Positions 15,390-22,559 of a stretch of 23,396 bases of DNA are shown piece by piece. The DNA comes from JBMOPD01 sp049323615 (GTDB lineage: Bacteria; Bacillota; Desulfotomaculia; Desulfotomaculales; Desulfocucumaceae). The translations under genes were made by a program, and so were the position numbers. Position 1 is the first letter of the stretch. Every line of letters starts with the position of its first letter. The stretch covers positions 1 through 23,396 of the forward strand of contig JBMOPD010000096.1 in the NCBI GenBank assembly GCA_049323615.1. Direction: 5' to 3'. The notes under the pieces were generated by a model. That model worked only from the letters and a program-made list of their open reading frames with translations, made no database searches and had not been told where the DNA came from.

Positions 15390-15507
15390 CTGGCCCCCCC
15401 GTTTCCATTAAAAGTCACTTTTTACAGGCTGAAGCCACCATTACAAAATTTTTTTAAGTGATTCTACATTCCTCCGCCAGTATCCTTCAGCATTAAAGAG
15501 CAATCGC

Positions 15508-15535
15508 CATACCTTGTGGGTAAGCGGGAGGTATG
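15508..15535 (+). promoter_or_regulatory. Inverted repeat in the leader of the sigma-54 activator gene
   Basis: CATACCT (15508-15514) pairs with AGGTATG (15529-15535). The right arm covers a GGGAGG sequence and an ATG that are too close together (one base) to form a normal start. It could be an operator or a leader hairpin. Confidence 0.3.
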
Positions 15536-15586
15536 CTAACATTTAATCAAATCCGAAGCTGGCCGGATAAAGGGGGAACCACATTT

Positions 15587-16993
15587 ATGGCACGCACCGG
15601 AACAGGCTTAACCATGGTAAAAAAACATCTTCCGGACATTTTAAACTCCTTTTTCGACGGTGTTTACATCACCGACGGCAGGGGAGTTACACTGGCGGTC
15701 AACAGGGCCTGTTCCGAAATGGACGGTGTCAGCCCCGGGTATGTGGTCGGCAGAAGCGTTTACGATTTGGAGCGGGAGGGCATATTTCGCCCCTCGGTAA
15801 CTGCCCGGGTATTACAGGAGAGAAAACGGGTCAGCCTGGTTCAGGAAACAGCCCGGAACCTGCGGGTACTGGTAACCGGCACACCGGTTTTTGACGAAAC
15901 GGGGACCATTTCCCTGGTGGTTTGCAATGTTCGCGACATTACCGAGATAACCCGCCTGCGGAATGAATTGACGCATAAGGAAATGCTGGTCAGCAGATAC
16001 CATTCCGAGTTGCACCGCTTCATGGATACCGAGGCCAGGGGCCTTGTCTACCGCTCTCCCGGCATGCAGCAACTGGTGGAAATGGCCGAAAGGGTGGCCG
16101 GCTACGACTCTATAGTTCTGCTGCAGGGAGAGTCGGGAGTGGGTAAAGACCTGCTGGCAAACTTCATTCACCGCCACAGCCCGCGCCGGGAAGGCCCGTT
16201 CATGGCCATCAATTGCGGCGCCATCCCGGAAAACCTGCTGGAGTCCGAGCTTTTCGGTTACGAGTCCGGAGCCTTTACCGGGGCCAAGCAGAAGGGCAAA
16301 ATCGGACTTATTGAGGCTGCCAACGGAGGAACTCTGTTTCTCAACGAGATTTCCGAAATACCCCTGGACATGCAGGTTAAGCTGCTGCAGTTTTTGGAAG
16401 CGCGGACAGTTATCCGCATCGGCGGAACCAGGCCTATACCGGTGAACGCCAGGATCCTGGCGGCAACCAATAAGGACCTGAAAGGGCAGGTAGCAGCAGG
16501 CCGCTTCAGGGAAGACCTTTTTTACCGCTTGAATGTAGTGCCCCTTTTCATTCCCCCCTTAAGGGAGCGGCGGGAGGATATTCCTATACTGGTCAGCTAT
16601 TTTCTCAGCCAATTTGCGAAGAGATACGGCATAAGCAAAGAAATCCTGCCCGAGGCGCTCAGTCAACTGGTCCGGTATTCCTGGCCCGGAAATGTGCGTG
16701 AACTGCAGAACGTCATAGAAAGGCTGCTGGTCACCACCCCGGCGCAACAAATCTGCCGGCATGATGTGGATCAGGTAATCCAGGTGTGGGACTATCCGGA
16801 TACCGAAGAGTATTCGCAGTCCCTTGACAAGGCGATGGAAATGTTCGAAGGGCGGATTATCCGCCAGTACGCCAGGGTTTATCCCACTACCAGGGAGTTG
16901 GCCTCGGCCCTGGGCATCAGCAAATCCTCCGCCGCCCGGAAGCTGAGAAAATATTTAAATTATGTCCCCAAAGTGGTCCATGAATATCAGTAA
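15587..16993 (+). CDS. PAS-domain sigma-54-dependent transcriptional activator
   Basis: A bacterial enhancer-binding protein of 468 residues from this start. Numbering from an in-frame ATG 18 codons upstream (15533): a PAS domain at about 35-140 (HLPDILNSFFDGVYITDGRG), an AAA+ domain with Walker A GESGVGKD (199-206), the sigma-54 contact loop GAFTGA (246-251), Walker B GGTLFLNEIS and RxxxFREDLFYRL, and a Fis-type helix-turn-helix at about 452-474. The Walker B acidic position is Asn271 where Asp is usual. The ATG at 15587 is preferred because GGGGG lies 10 bases upstream, whereas 15533 has its site only one base away. It is followed by a strong terminator and then a sigma-54-like promoter for the ureohydrolase, its likely target. 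Confidence 0.92.
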   Translation: MARTGTGLTMVKKHLPDILNSFFDGVYITDGRGVTLAVNRACSEMDGVSPGYVVGRSVYDLEREGIFRPSVTARVLQERKRVSLVQETARNLRVLVTGTPVFDETGTISLVVCNVRDITEITRLRNELTHKEMLVSRYHSELHRFMDTEARGLVYRSPGMQQLVEMAERVAGYDSIVLLQGESGVGKDLLANFIHRHSPRREGPFMAINCGAIPENLLESELFGYESGAFTGAKQKGKIGLIEAANGGTLFLNEISEIPLDMQVKLLQFLEARTVIRIGGTRPIPVNARILAATNKDLKGQVAAGRFREDLFYRLNVVPLFIPPLRERREDIPILVSYFLSQFAKRYGISKEILPEALSQLVRYSWPGNVRELQNVIERLLVTTPAQQICRHDVDQVIQVWDYPDTEEYSQSLDKAMEMFEGRIIRQYARVYPTTRELASALGISKSSAARKLRKYLNYVPKVVHEYQ

Positions 16994-17056
16994 TGGTACA
17001 ATCCCCAATCTTTTTACGGCCGGCGCCGGGCACGGCCGCCGGCACACATATTACCC

Positions 17057-17085
17057 AAAGCCGCGTCAACACGCGGCTTTTTCCT
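17057..17085 (+). terminator. Terminator of the sigma-54 activator gene
   Basis: A 9-bp perfect stem AAAGCCGCG/CGCGGCTTT (17057-17065 with 17072-17080) is followed by TTCCTTTT. Confidence 0.85.
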
Positions 17086-17129
17086 TTTGCGGAGCATATC
17101 CTTCACCCGTGAAAAAACCAAAAAAATCC

Positions 17130-17145
17130 TGGTCCATAATTTGCT
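17130..17145 (+). promoter_or_regulatory. Sigma-54 (-24/-12) promoter candidate for the ureohydrolase
   Basis: TGGTCCATAATTTGCT matches the TGGCACG-N4-TTGCW pattern, with invariant GG and GC separated by 10 bases and a perfect TTGCT -12 block. It lies 44 bases upstream of the GTG start and just after the terminator of the sigma-54 activator gene. Confidence 0.6.
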
Positions 17146-17188
17146 TAACGATATTGCGTCAGCTTAATACAAAGGAGGAAACAGATTA

Positions 17189-18151
17189 GTGAATCGTTAT
17201 CAGCCTGTGGATGCGCTCCAGTCGCCAAGATTTTGCGGAATTCAGACTTTTATGCGACTTCCCAATCTTCGCGCAGCTAAAGATGTCGACTTTGCCGTGG
17301 TGGGTGTACCCTTTGACACAGCCTCATCCTACCGTACAGGCTCGCGTTTCGGACCTTCCGCCATCCGGAAGCTGTCAGCCCTGCTGCGGCCCTATAACAT
17401 GAACCTGGACGTTAATATTTACGACCATGTATCGGGGGTGGACTACGGAGACGTTGATGTTGTGCCGGGTTACGTGGAGGACACCTATGCCAGAATCGAA
17501 GAATTTTTAACCCCCCTGGTGGAGGCGGGTGTGGCGCCCATCGTGCTGGGAGGTGATCATTCCATAACCCTGGCGGAGCTAAGGGCAATGAAGAAACGTT
17601 ACGGCAAGCTGGCGCTGGTACACCTGGATTCCCACCTGGATACCTGGGATCAATACTTTAACCACAAATACAACCATGGAACCACATTCCGGCGGGCAGT
17701 GGAGGAGGACTTGATTGATACGGAGCATTCGGTTCAGGCCGGCATGCGCGGCAGCCTGTATTCGCCCGATGACGTCAATGCAGCCCGGGAGCTTGGTTTT
17801 CAGGTTATCCCGGCCGCCGAAATGCATGAGGCGGGAATACGGGAAACCGCCCGCCGGATCAGGGAGAGGGTGGCCGGAAGAATGGCGTTCCTGACCTTTG
17901 ATATTGATTTTGTGGATCCGGCCTATGCTCCCGGCACCGGCACCATCGAGGCGGGTGGATTTACCAGCGCCCAGACCCTGTCCCTGCTGAGGGAACTAAA
18001 GGACATTCCTTTTAAGGGCTTTGATGTTGTGGAGGTCCTGCCGGCTTATGATCCGGCGGAAATAACGGCCAACCTTGCGGCCAACATAGGTTACGAGTTT
18101 ATCTCCATCATTGCCCTGCAAAAGAAAAGGGCCATGGAAAAAGCGAAGTAA
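17189..18151 (+). CDS. Agmatinase/arginase-family ureohydrolase
   Basis: A 320-residue ureohydrolase of agmatinase length. All binuclear metal ligands are visible: His124 (GGDHSI), Asp147, His149 and Asp151 (HLDSHLD), and Asp238 and Asp240 (FDIDFVDP). His163 in NHGTTFRRA fits the family. Such enzymes release urea from agmatine, guanidinobutyrate, guanidinopropionate, arginine or similar compounds; the exact substrate is open. The usual GTGTPEPGG loop reads GTGTIEAGG. Start GTG with AAAGGAGG about 10 bases upstream. A sigma-54 promoter precedes it and a sodium symporter follows, which points to use of an imported guanidino compound rather than polyamine synthesis. Confidence 0.88.
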   Translation: MNRYQPVDALQSPRFCGIQTFMRLPNLRAAKDVDFAVVGVPFDTASSYRTGSRFGPSAIRKLSALLRPYNMNLDVNIYDHVSGVDYGDVDVVPGYVEDTYARIEEFLTPLVEAGVAPIVLGGDHSITLAELRAMKKRYGKLALVHLDSHLDTWDQYFNHKYNHGTTFRRAVEEDLIDTEHSVQAGMRGSLYSPDDVNAARELGFQVIPAAEMHEAGIRETARRIRERVAGRMAFLTFDIDFVDPAYAPGTGTIEAGGFTSAQTLSLLRELKDIPFKGFDVVEVLPAYDPAEITANLAANIGYEFISIIALQKKRAMEKAK

Positions 18152-18219
18152 ACCCGGTTTTCCCAAATTTGTTGCCAAGGACCGGCGGAAATGACGAAAA
18201 GGATTTTATCCGGAAAGTA

Positions 18220-18278
18220 ACCCTGGCAAAGGGTCCCGGGGAGGTGGAAACAATTTACACTGGATTCCAGGGTCTTTT
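18220..18278 (+). promoter_or_regulatory. Terminator-like hairpin in the leader of the symporter gene
   Basis: ACCCTGG (18220-18226) pairs with CCAGGGT (18267-18273), followed by CTTTTT. An alternative hairpin, CTGGATTCCAG (18260-18270), uses the same right arm. The pair of exclusive structures in a roughly 190-base intergenic leader suggests an attenuator or riboswitch, or simply a weak terminator after the ureohydrolase gene. No ligand class was recognised. Confidence 0.35.
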
Positions 18279-18345
18279 TGAATAGCGGCGTATTGAAGGC
18301 AGATTTGATTTTTAGGGAAACGCTTAATGAGGAGTGAATACTGAT

Positions 18346-19800
18346 ATGGCTTCAGGAATTGATTATTTCATTATAGTAGCTTATTTTGCCGTCATGCTAG
18401 GGGCCGGATACATCGGGGCCAGGCGCTCAAAAACACACGAAGATTACCTGGTGGCGGGGCGGCGCCTTAATTTCTGGATGTTCTTTCCGGCCATGGCGGC
18501 GGTCATCCTCGGGGGCGGGGCCACCTTTGGCGGGTCCAAACTTGGTTATATACACGGCATTTCGGGATCATGGCTGGTGATTATGTATGGGCTGGGTGTC
18601 ATAACGCTGGCCCTGCTGGTGTCTTCCAAGCTTTCCAACATGCGCATCTTCACCATAAGCGAACTGCTGGAACTGAGATTCGACAAATGGTCCCGCCTGA
18701 TTAGCGCCATCATCGCCGCTGTCTATGCGGCCATGATTGCCGTTATACAGGTGGTGGCCATCGGCACCGTGATCAACATTATCCTGGGCTGGAGCCTGCA
18801 AACTTCAATGCTGGTGGGCGGGCTTATCTTTCTGATTTACACCGAGGCCGGCGGCATGTGGTCGGTTACCCTTACCGACGTCATCCAATTCTGGTTAATG
18901 ACCGGCGGCGTGGTGCTCATGGCTATCATGGGCCTGGTTCAGGTGGGGGGATTTGCCGGGTTACAGGCTCAATTGGACGCGCCATTCTTTAACTGGGGCA
19001 CCATAGGTGGAAAAACAATATTTTCTTTTTTCCTGCTCTACTTCCTGGGCTTTCTGGTGGGCCAGGATGTCTGGCAGCGGCTTTTTACCGCCAAGGACGC
19101 CCGCACCGCCCGGGCCGGCACCCTGGCCGCCGGGATATACTGCCTGATCTATGCTGTTTTGGTGGCCATTATCGGCATGACGGCCAAAGTGATTGTTCCG
19201 GGCCTGGAAAATGCGCAGTCGGCCTTCCCCGCCCTGGCGGTGAAGGTACTGCCCGCCGGCGTAATCGGGCTGGTACTGGCGGGCGCCCTGTCGGCCCTGA
19301 TGTCCACCGCCAGCGGTCCCAGCCTGGCCGCCTCGACACTGATCACCCGGGACATATACGTGCGCTTCATTAACCCGGGCTGCACCGAGGAGTCCCAGTT
19401 AAAAGTGTCCCGCATTGTTACCCTGATAGTGGGGGCCTTTATCATTGTCAGCGCGGTCTGGATCCAGGACGTGCTGGCCGCTTTGGACGTGGCTTACGAC
19501 CTTCTTTCCGGGGCCATTGTGGTTCCGGTAATGGCCGCCTTTTTCTGGAAGAGGGCCACCTGGCAGGGAACCGTCAGCTCAATGGTGATCAGTTCCATAG
19601 TGATCATCGTTACACTGGCCCGCGAGGGATTGACAGCCACCAATCCCATCATTTACGGTATCTTTACCAGCCTGCTGGTGCTGGTGGCGGTCAGCCTGCT
19701 CACACCGCCAACGGAGCCCGGAAAGCTAAAAGAATGGGAACACAAGATCGCAAGCGGTATATCGCCTTCAACGGAGGAGAAGCCGCCTGTTCAGGGCTAA
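18346..19800 (+). CDS. Sodium/solute symporter (SSS family)
   Basis: A 484-residue membrane transporter with about 13 hydrophobic segments and SSS features: YLVAGRRLNFW near the N-terminus, ATFGGSKLGY, TDVIQFWLM, GQDVWQRLFTAKDARTAR and LAGALSALMSTASGPSLAAST (sodium-site segment). It imports an organic solute with Na+; related proteins carry proline, pantothenate or other small compounds. I chose the ATG at 18346 because GAGGAG lies upstream at good spacing; a GTG 4 codons earlier sits inside that site. It follows the ureohydrolase and is probably its substrate importer. Confidence 0.9.
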   Translation: MASGIDYFIIVAYFAVMLGAGYIGARRSKTHEDYLVAGRRLNFWMFFPAMAAVILGGGATFGGSKLGYIHGISGSWLVIMYGLGVITLALLVSSKLSNMRIFTISELLELRFDKWSRLISAIIAAVYAAMIAVIQVVAIGTVINIILGWSLQTSMLVGGLIFLIYTEAGGMWSVTLTDVIQFWLMTGGVVLMAIMGLVQVGGFAGLQAQLDAPFFNWGTIGGKTIFSFFLLYFLGFLVGQDVWQRLFTAKDARTARAGTLAAGIYCLIYAVLVAIIGMTAKVIVPGLENAQSAFPALAVKVLPAGVIGLVLAGALSALMSTASGPSLAASTLITRDIYVRFINPGCTEESQLKVSRIVTLIVGAFIIVSAVWIQDVLAALDVAYDLLSGAIVVPVMAAFFWKRATWQGTVSSMVISSIVIIVTLAREGLTATNPIIYGIFTSLLVLVAVSLLTPPTEPGKLKEWEHKIASGISPSTEEKPPVQG

Positions 19801-19817
19801 TCTCAGGTGAACTGCCG

Positions 19818-19848
19818 GTCCGGGAATTCTCATTCCCGGACTTTTTTT
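19818..19848 (+). terminator. Terminator of the symporter gene
   Basis: A 9-bp perfect stem GTCCGGGAA/TTCCCGGAC (19818-19826 with 19833-19841) followed by seven T. Confidence 0.9.
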
Positions 19849-19861
19849 ATAAGTATCCGGT

Positions 19862-20218
19862 TTATCTCCGGCGCCTGGAAAAAAGCACCCTGCGCAGGTA
19901 AGAGTGGTAGTACCATTCCCCCGCCGCGATAATGACCGATAATATCCCTATTCCCGGCAAGGACAGGGGCGTCCCGGCCAGATATGAAATTTCCACCAGC
20001 ACCGCCGCTGAAATCAGGGCGTCAGCCACAACAGCGGGAAAATTACCGTATCTTGGATAAATCACCAGGTCCGCGGTAAGATACGCCGCCACGGCAGCCA
20101 GAAAGCCCGCCAGGACAGAGTTGGCGGTACTTGTAGAGCTGAACAGCGGCATGATTATGCCCGCCACCGGGGCGTATAAAAGAAACTTGGTTAAAAATGC
20201 ATTGGCGTGTGATCTAAT
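19862..20218 (-). CDS. DUF2512-family small membrane protein, probable AUU start
   Basis: A hydrophobic protein with about four membrane segments; AAYLTADLVIYPRYGNFPAVVADALIS is the DUF2512 (YndM-like) signature. Function is unknown; the family is common in spore-forming Firmicutes. The first conventional start is a GTG at 20167 with no ribosome binding site. The frame stays open upstream through FLTKFLLYAPVAGIIMPLF, which looks like the family's first helix, back to an ATT at 20218 preceded by GGAGGGGGTGA. That ATT overlaps the TAG stop of the DUF3786 gene by one base (ATTAG). I take it as the likely start, giving 118 residues; with the GTG it would be 101. Confidence 0.65.
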   Translation of the reverse strand: MRSHANAFLTKFLLYAPVAGIIMPLFSSTSTANSVLAGFLAAVAAYLTADLVIYPRYGNFPAVVADALISAAVLVEISYLAGTPLSLPGIGILSVIIAAGEWYYHSYLRRVLFSRRRR

Positions 20219-20873
20219 CCTTCTTCACCCCCTCCAGCCAGCTAATCTCCCTTTCCCGGCCGGCACTTTCGTCAAAGTGGCGGATTAACTTGTGGGCCAG
20301 CTCGACACCAAGCACCCAGAGGGCGGCGGTGGTCAGGTGGGCCGGGGACACCGAGTCAAAAAGTATATTGCTTTTGGGCGGGAACTCATCGTCACCCTCC
20401 CACAGCACCACCGCCAGGGGTATCCTGGGCAGGGCGGGAATATAAAAGGAATAGTCACCCATGGAAAGGGGGCTGCCCCCAAAGTTAACAGCTGCATCCA
20501 CAAAACTTTCAGGCCTGCTGCCGAATATCCTGGCCAGGGGACCGGTGGCATCGGTCTGGAAGGGCATGTAGTGGTGCGCCCCGTCGGGCAGCTCCAGGAA
20601 GGAAAGCCAGACCCCCCTTGGAGGCAGCCCCGAAGCCTCACAAAGGTACTGCAAAATAAGGGTCCTGTCATTGTACGGCACTTCGGCCCCCGGGTCATCG
20701 GCCCGCCACACCCTGCCGTCCCTGCCGGCCATGTACAAACTGCCGAAGTACATGATTTCGAACCTCTGCCCCCCGCTGTCAAACCTTGCCCCGGACCTGG
20801 CGGCAATGTCCTCCGGGTCCAGGTCAATAAATTTTTTCACCGCCTCCTGGTAGGCATTGACCGGACTGCACAT
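20214..20873 (-). CDS. DUF3786-domain protein
   Basis: A 219-residue soluble protein of the DUF3786 family, found mainly in anaerobic bacteria. Visible signatures are DLDPEDIAARSGARFD, ILQYLCEASG, FLELPDGAHHYMPFQ and PLAVVLWEGDDEFPPKSNILFD followed by LTTAALWVLG. No catalytic function is established for the family, and this copy has few cysteines, so it is not an obvious Fe-S protein. ATG start with GAGAGGTGA. It lies between a tail-anchored membrane protein and the DUF2512 gene; the overlap with the latter suggests translational coupling. Confidence 0.8.
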   Translation of the reverse strand: MCSPVNAYQEAVKKFIDLDPEDIAARSGARFDSGGQRFEIMYFGSLYMAGRDGRVWRADDPGAEVPYNDRTLILQYLCEASGLPPRGVWLSFLELPDGAHHYMPFQTDATGPLARIFGSRPESFVDAAVNFGGSPLSMGDYSFYIPALPRIPLAVVLWEGDDEFPPKSNILFDSVSPAHLTTAALWVLGVELAHKLIRHFDESAGREREISWLEGVKKD

Positions 20874-20903
20874 TTATTTCACCTCTCCCCTAATCCCTGA
20901 CCT

Positions 20904-21335
20904 TTACATGTTCCTAAGATATAATACGATGGCTGTAATGATCACCACCGCAAAAAGCACCATTGACAGCCCGCCGAAGTTTGTCAGCGCGCTCAGCTTG
21001 ATTCCTTCGCTTTCCGACCTCTCCCGCAGGTTCTTATATATCTTTAGCCTCCCGACCACATCCATAACCATACTGTCCACCAGGTCGGGATCGCCTCTCC
21101 TTTCCAGCAGGCTGTTCACCGTATCGCGGACTACCCTTTCCTTTGCCGGGTCACTGCCTGCTGTATAATGCCCGGCCAGAAAATATTTAAATTCCTTTTC
21201 CCTGGGCTTTACATTCTGAAAATAAAACCTTCTTTCCATCCTGTTGAGACTTCTTATATTTTTAACAAGTAACCTTTCAGTCTCATTATCCAGGCCGAAC
21301 TCCTTAACGATCAAGGCGGCAATTTCCCGGGACAT
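20904..21335 (-). CDS. Tail-anchored membrane protein of unknown function
   Basis: A 143-residue protein I do not recognise. Residues 1-112 are charged and mostly helical (NETERLLVKNIRSLNRMERRFYFQ, DPAKERVVRDTVNSLLERRG). Residues about 120-140 form a single hydrophobic segment (LSMVLFAVVIITAIVLYL) directly before the C-terminus, so the bulk should face the cytoplasm. ATG start with GGGAAGGGT upstream. It is the first gene of a three-gene minus-strand group, 30 bases before the DUF3786 gene. Confidence 0.7.
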   Translation of the reverse strand: MSREIAALIVKEFGLDNETERLLVKNIRSLNRMERRFYFQNVKPREKEFKYFLAGHYTAGSDPAKERVVRDTVNSLLERRGDPDLVDSMVMDVVGRLKIYKNLRERSESEGIKLSALTNFGGLSMVLFAVVIITAIVLYLRNM

Positions 21336-21598
21336 TTTATCTACCCTTCCCTGTGGTTTAAGTATAATTTGAACTTCTTTGCAAATGGGAAAAATCCTGT
21401 TATTAAAAACTTTAAAGGCCTGCGTCTTTTTATTGCCTGAAAATGGATATTATAAAAATAACAGCAATAATATATATTACCCGGGCACATTCCGGCTAGT
21501 CCCTGATTATTCTAATCACATAATGTTTTTCAATTATACTATAAAAAAGGGAAACAAGTGGGGTGAGTCGAATAAGAAGCTCATTGGCGGAGGGGATC

Positions 21599-22447
21599 AT
21601 GGTGGAAGTACTTGCGTTGATCGGTCCCAGCGGCACCGGTAAAAGCCATCGTGCCATCATGGTGGCCCATCAAACCGAATCCGACATAATTATTGACGAC
21701 GGCCTTCTGATCAAGGGCGACCAGATTATCGTGGGAAACACGGCCAAGAAGCAGCCCACCAGGATAGGAGCCATAAAGGCCGCTCTTTTCCTTGAACAGC
21801 AACTTGCCGCCCAGGCCAAGGAAGCCCTGGTGCGTCATAACCCGGCAAGGGTGCTGATACTGGGCACATCCCTGGGTATGGCTCAAAAAATTGCCTCCAC
21901 ACTGGGCCTTCCCGAAATTTCAAGGGTTATCGATATTGAGGACGTGGCCAGCCCGGAGGAAATAAAAAAGGCCCGCCTGAACCGGACCCGTTTTTCCAGG
22001 CACGTTATACCCGCGCCAACCATGGAAGTCAGAAAAAGTTTCCCCGGGACAATCATCGACCCGCTGCGGGTTTTGATCAAAAAAGAAAAGGAAAAAACAC
22101 CGGTTGGCAGGGGCTGGAAAGAACAGTCGGTGGTCAGGCCCACCTTTACCTATTATGGAAAGCTGACCATCTCGGAAAACGCCATTTCTTCCATTGTATC
22201 CCTGGCGGCCAGGGAAGTTTCGGGAGTTAAAAACCCCGGCCGGATTCACCTGGTACAGTCCGAAGACGGCCTGACCATCGAAATATCCCCGGTACTGTGT
22301 TACGGCATCTACCTGCCCGGGGTGTCCAAAAAGCTCCAAACCCTGATCAAAGAGCGGGTTGAACACATGACGGGAATTTCGGTGCAGACAGTCAACGTGG
22401 TTGTAAAGAGCATCGAGTTAAAAAGCGCCACCCTGCCTTTAAAATAG
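21599..22447 (+). CDS. P-loop ATPase-like protein with C-terminal Asp23/Gls24 domain
   Basis: A 282-residue fusion. Residues 1-170 form a nucleotide-binding fold with Walker A GPSGTGKS (9-16), a DDG element (IIIDDGLLIKG) and a hydrophobic strand VLILGTS. From about residue 185 an Asp23/Gls24 (DUF322) domain follows (YGKLTISENAISSIVSLAAREVSGVKN). Asp23 domains are linked to envelope stress in Firmicutes and are usually single-domain. The ATG at 21599 is chosen for its GGAGG 5 bases upstream; an earlier GTG at 21563 has no good site. Function unknown; a link to envelope maintenance is inference. The 263 bases upstream are AT-rich without a recognisable gene. Confidence 0.8.
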   Translation: MVEVLALIGPSGTGKSHRAIMVAHQTESDIIIDDGLLIKGDQIIVGNTAKKQPTRIGAIKAALFLEQQLAAQAKEALVRHNPARVLILGTSLGMAQKIASTLGLPEISRVIDIEDVASPEEIKKARLNRTRFSRHVIPAPTMEVRKSFPGTIIDPLRVLIKKEKEKTPVGRGWKEQSVVRPTFTYYGKLTISENAISSIVSLAAREVSGVKNPGRIHLVQSEDGLTIEISPVLCYGIYLPGVSKKLQTLIKERVEHMTGISVQTVNVVVKSIELKSATLPLK

Positions 22448-22472
22448 GCAGGCCGTAAGCATTCTGGAGCCT

Positions 22473-22494
22473 GCCGCCCGGAGGGTGGCTTTTT
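22473..22494 (+). terminator. Terminator of the P-loop/Asp23 gene
   Basis: GCCGCCC/GGGTGGC (22473-22479 with 22483-22489, one G-U pair) followed by TTTTTATT. A competing stem GGCAGGC/GCCTGCC (22447-22453 with 22469-22475) overlaps its left arm. Confidence 0.6.
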
Positions 22495-22518
22495 ATTGGC
22501 TTGTCGCTTGGCCTTAAA

Positions 22519-22543
22519 AAAAGCCTTGCTTGGCAAGGCTTTT
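22519..22543. terminator. Bidirectional terminator between convergent genes
   Basis: A perfect 11-bp stem AAAAGCCTTGC/GCAAGGCTTTT with a 3-base loop, A-rich on the left and T-rich on the right. It serves both the Asp23-domain gene and the SleB-type gene. Confidence 0.85.
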
Positions 22544-22559
22544 CAAAATATGTGGCGAA

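Noticed and set aside
18181..18280. Glycine-riboswitch-like GGCAAAGGGTCC string in the symporter leader
   Set aside because: Only a short part resembles the consensus; the surrounding conserved elements of the glycine aptamer are missing.
18287..18300. Second sigma-54 promoter before the symporter
   Set aside because: GG-N10-GC spacing is right, but the flanking bases (CGGCG, AGGCA) match the consensus poorly; kept only as a remark.
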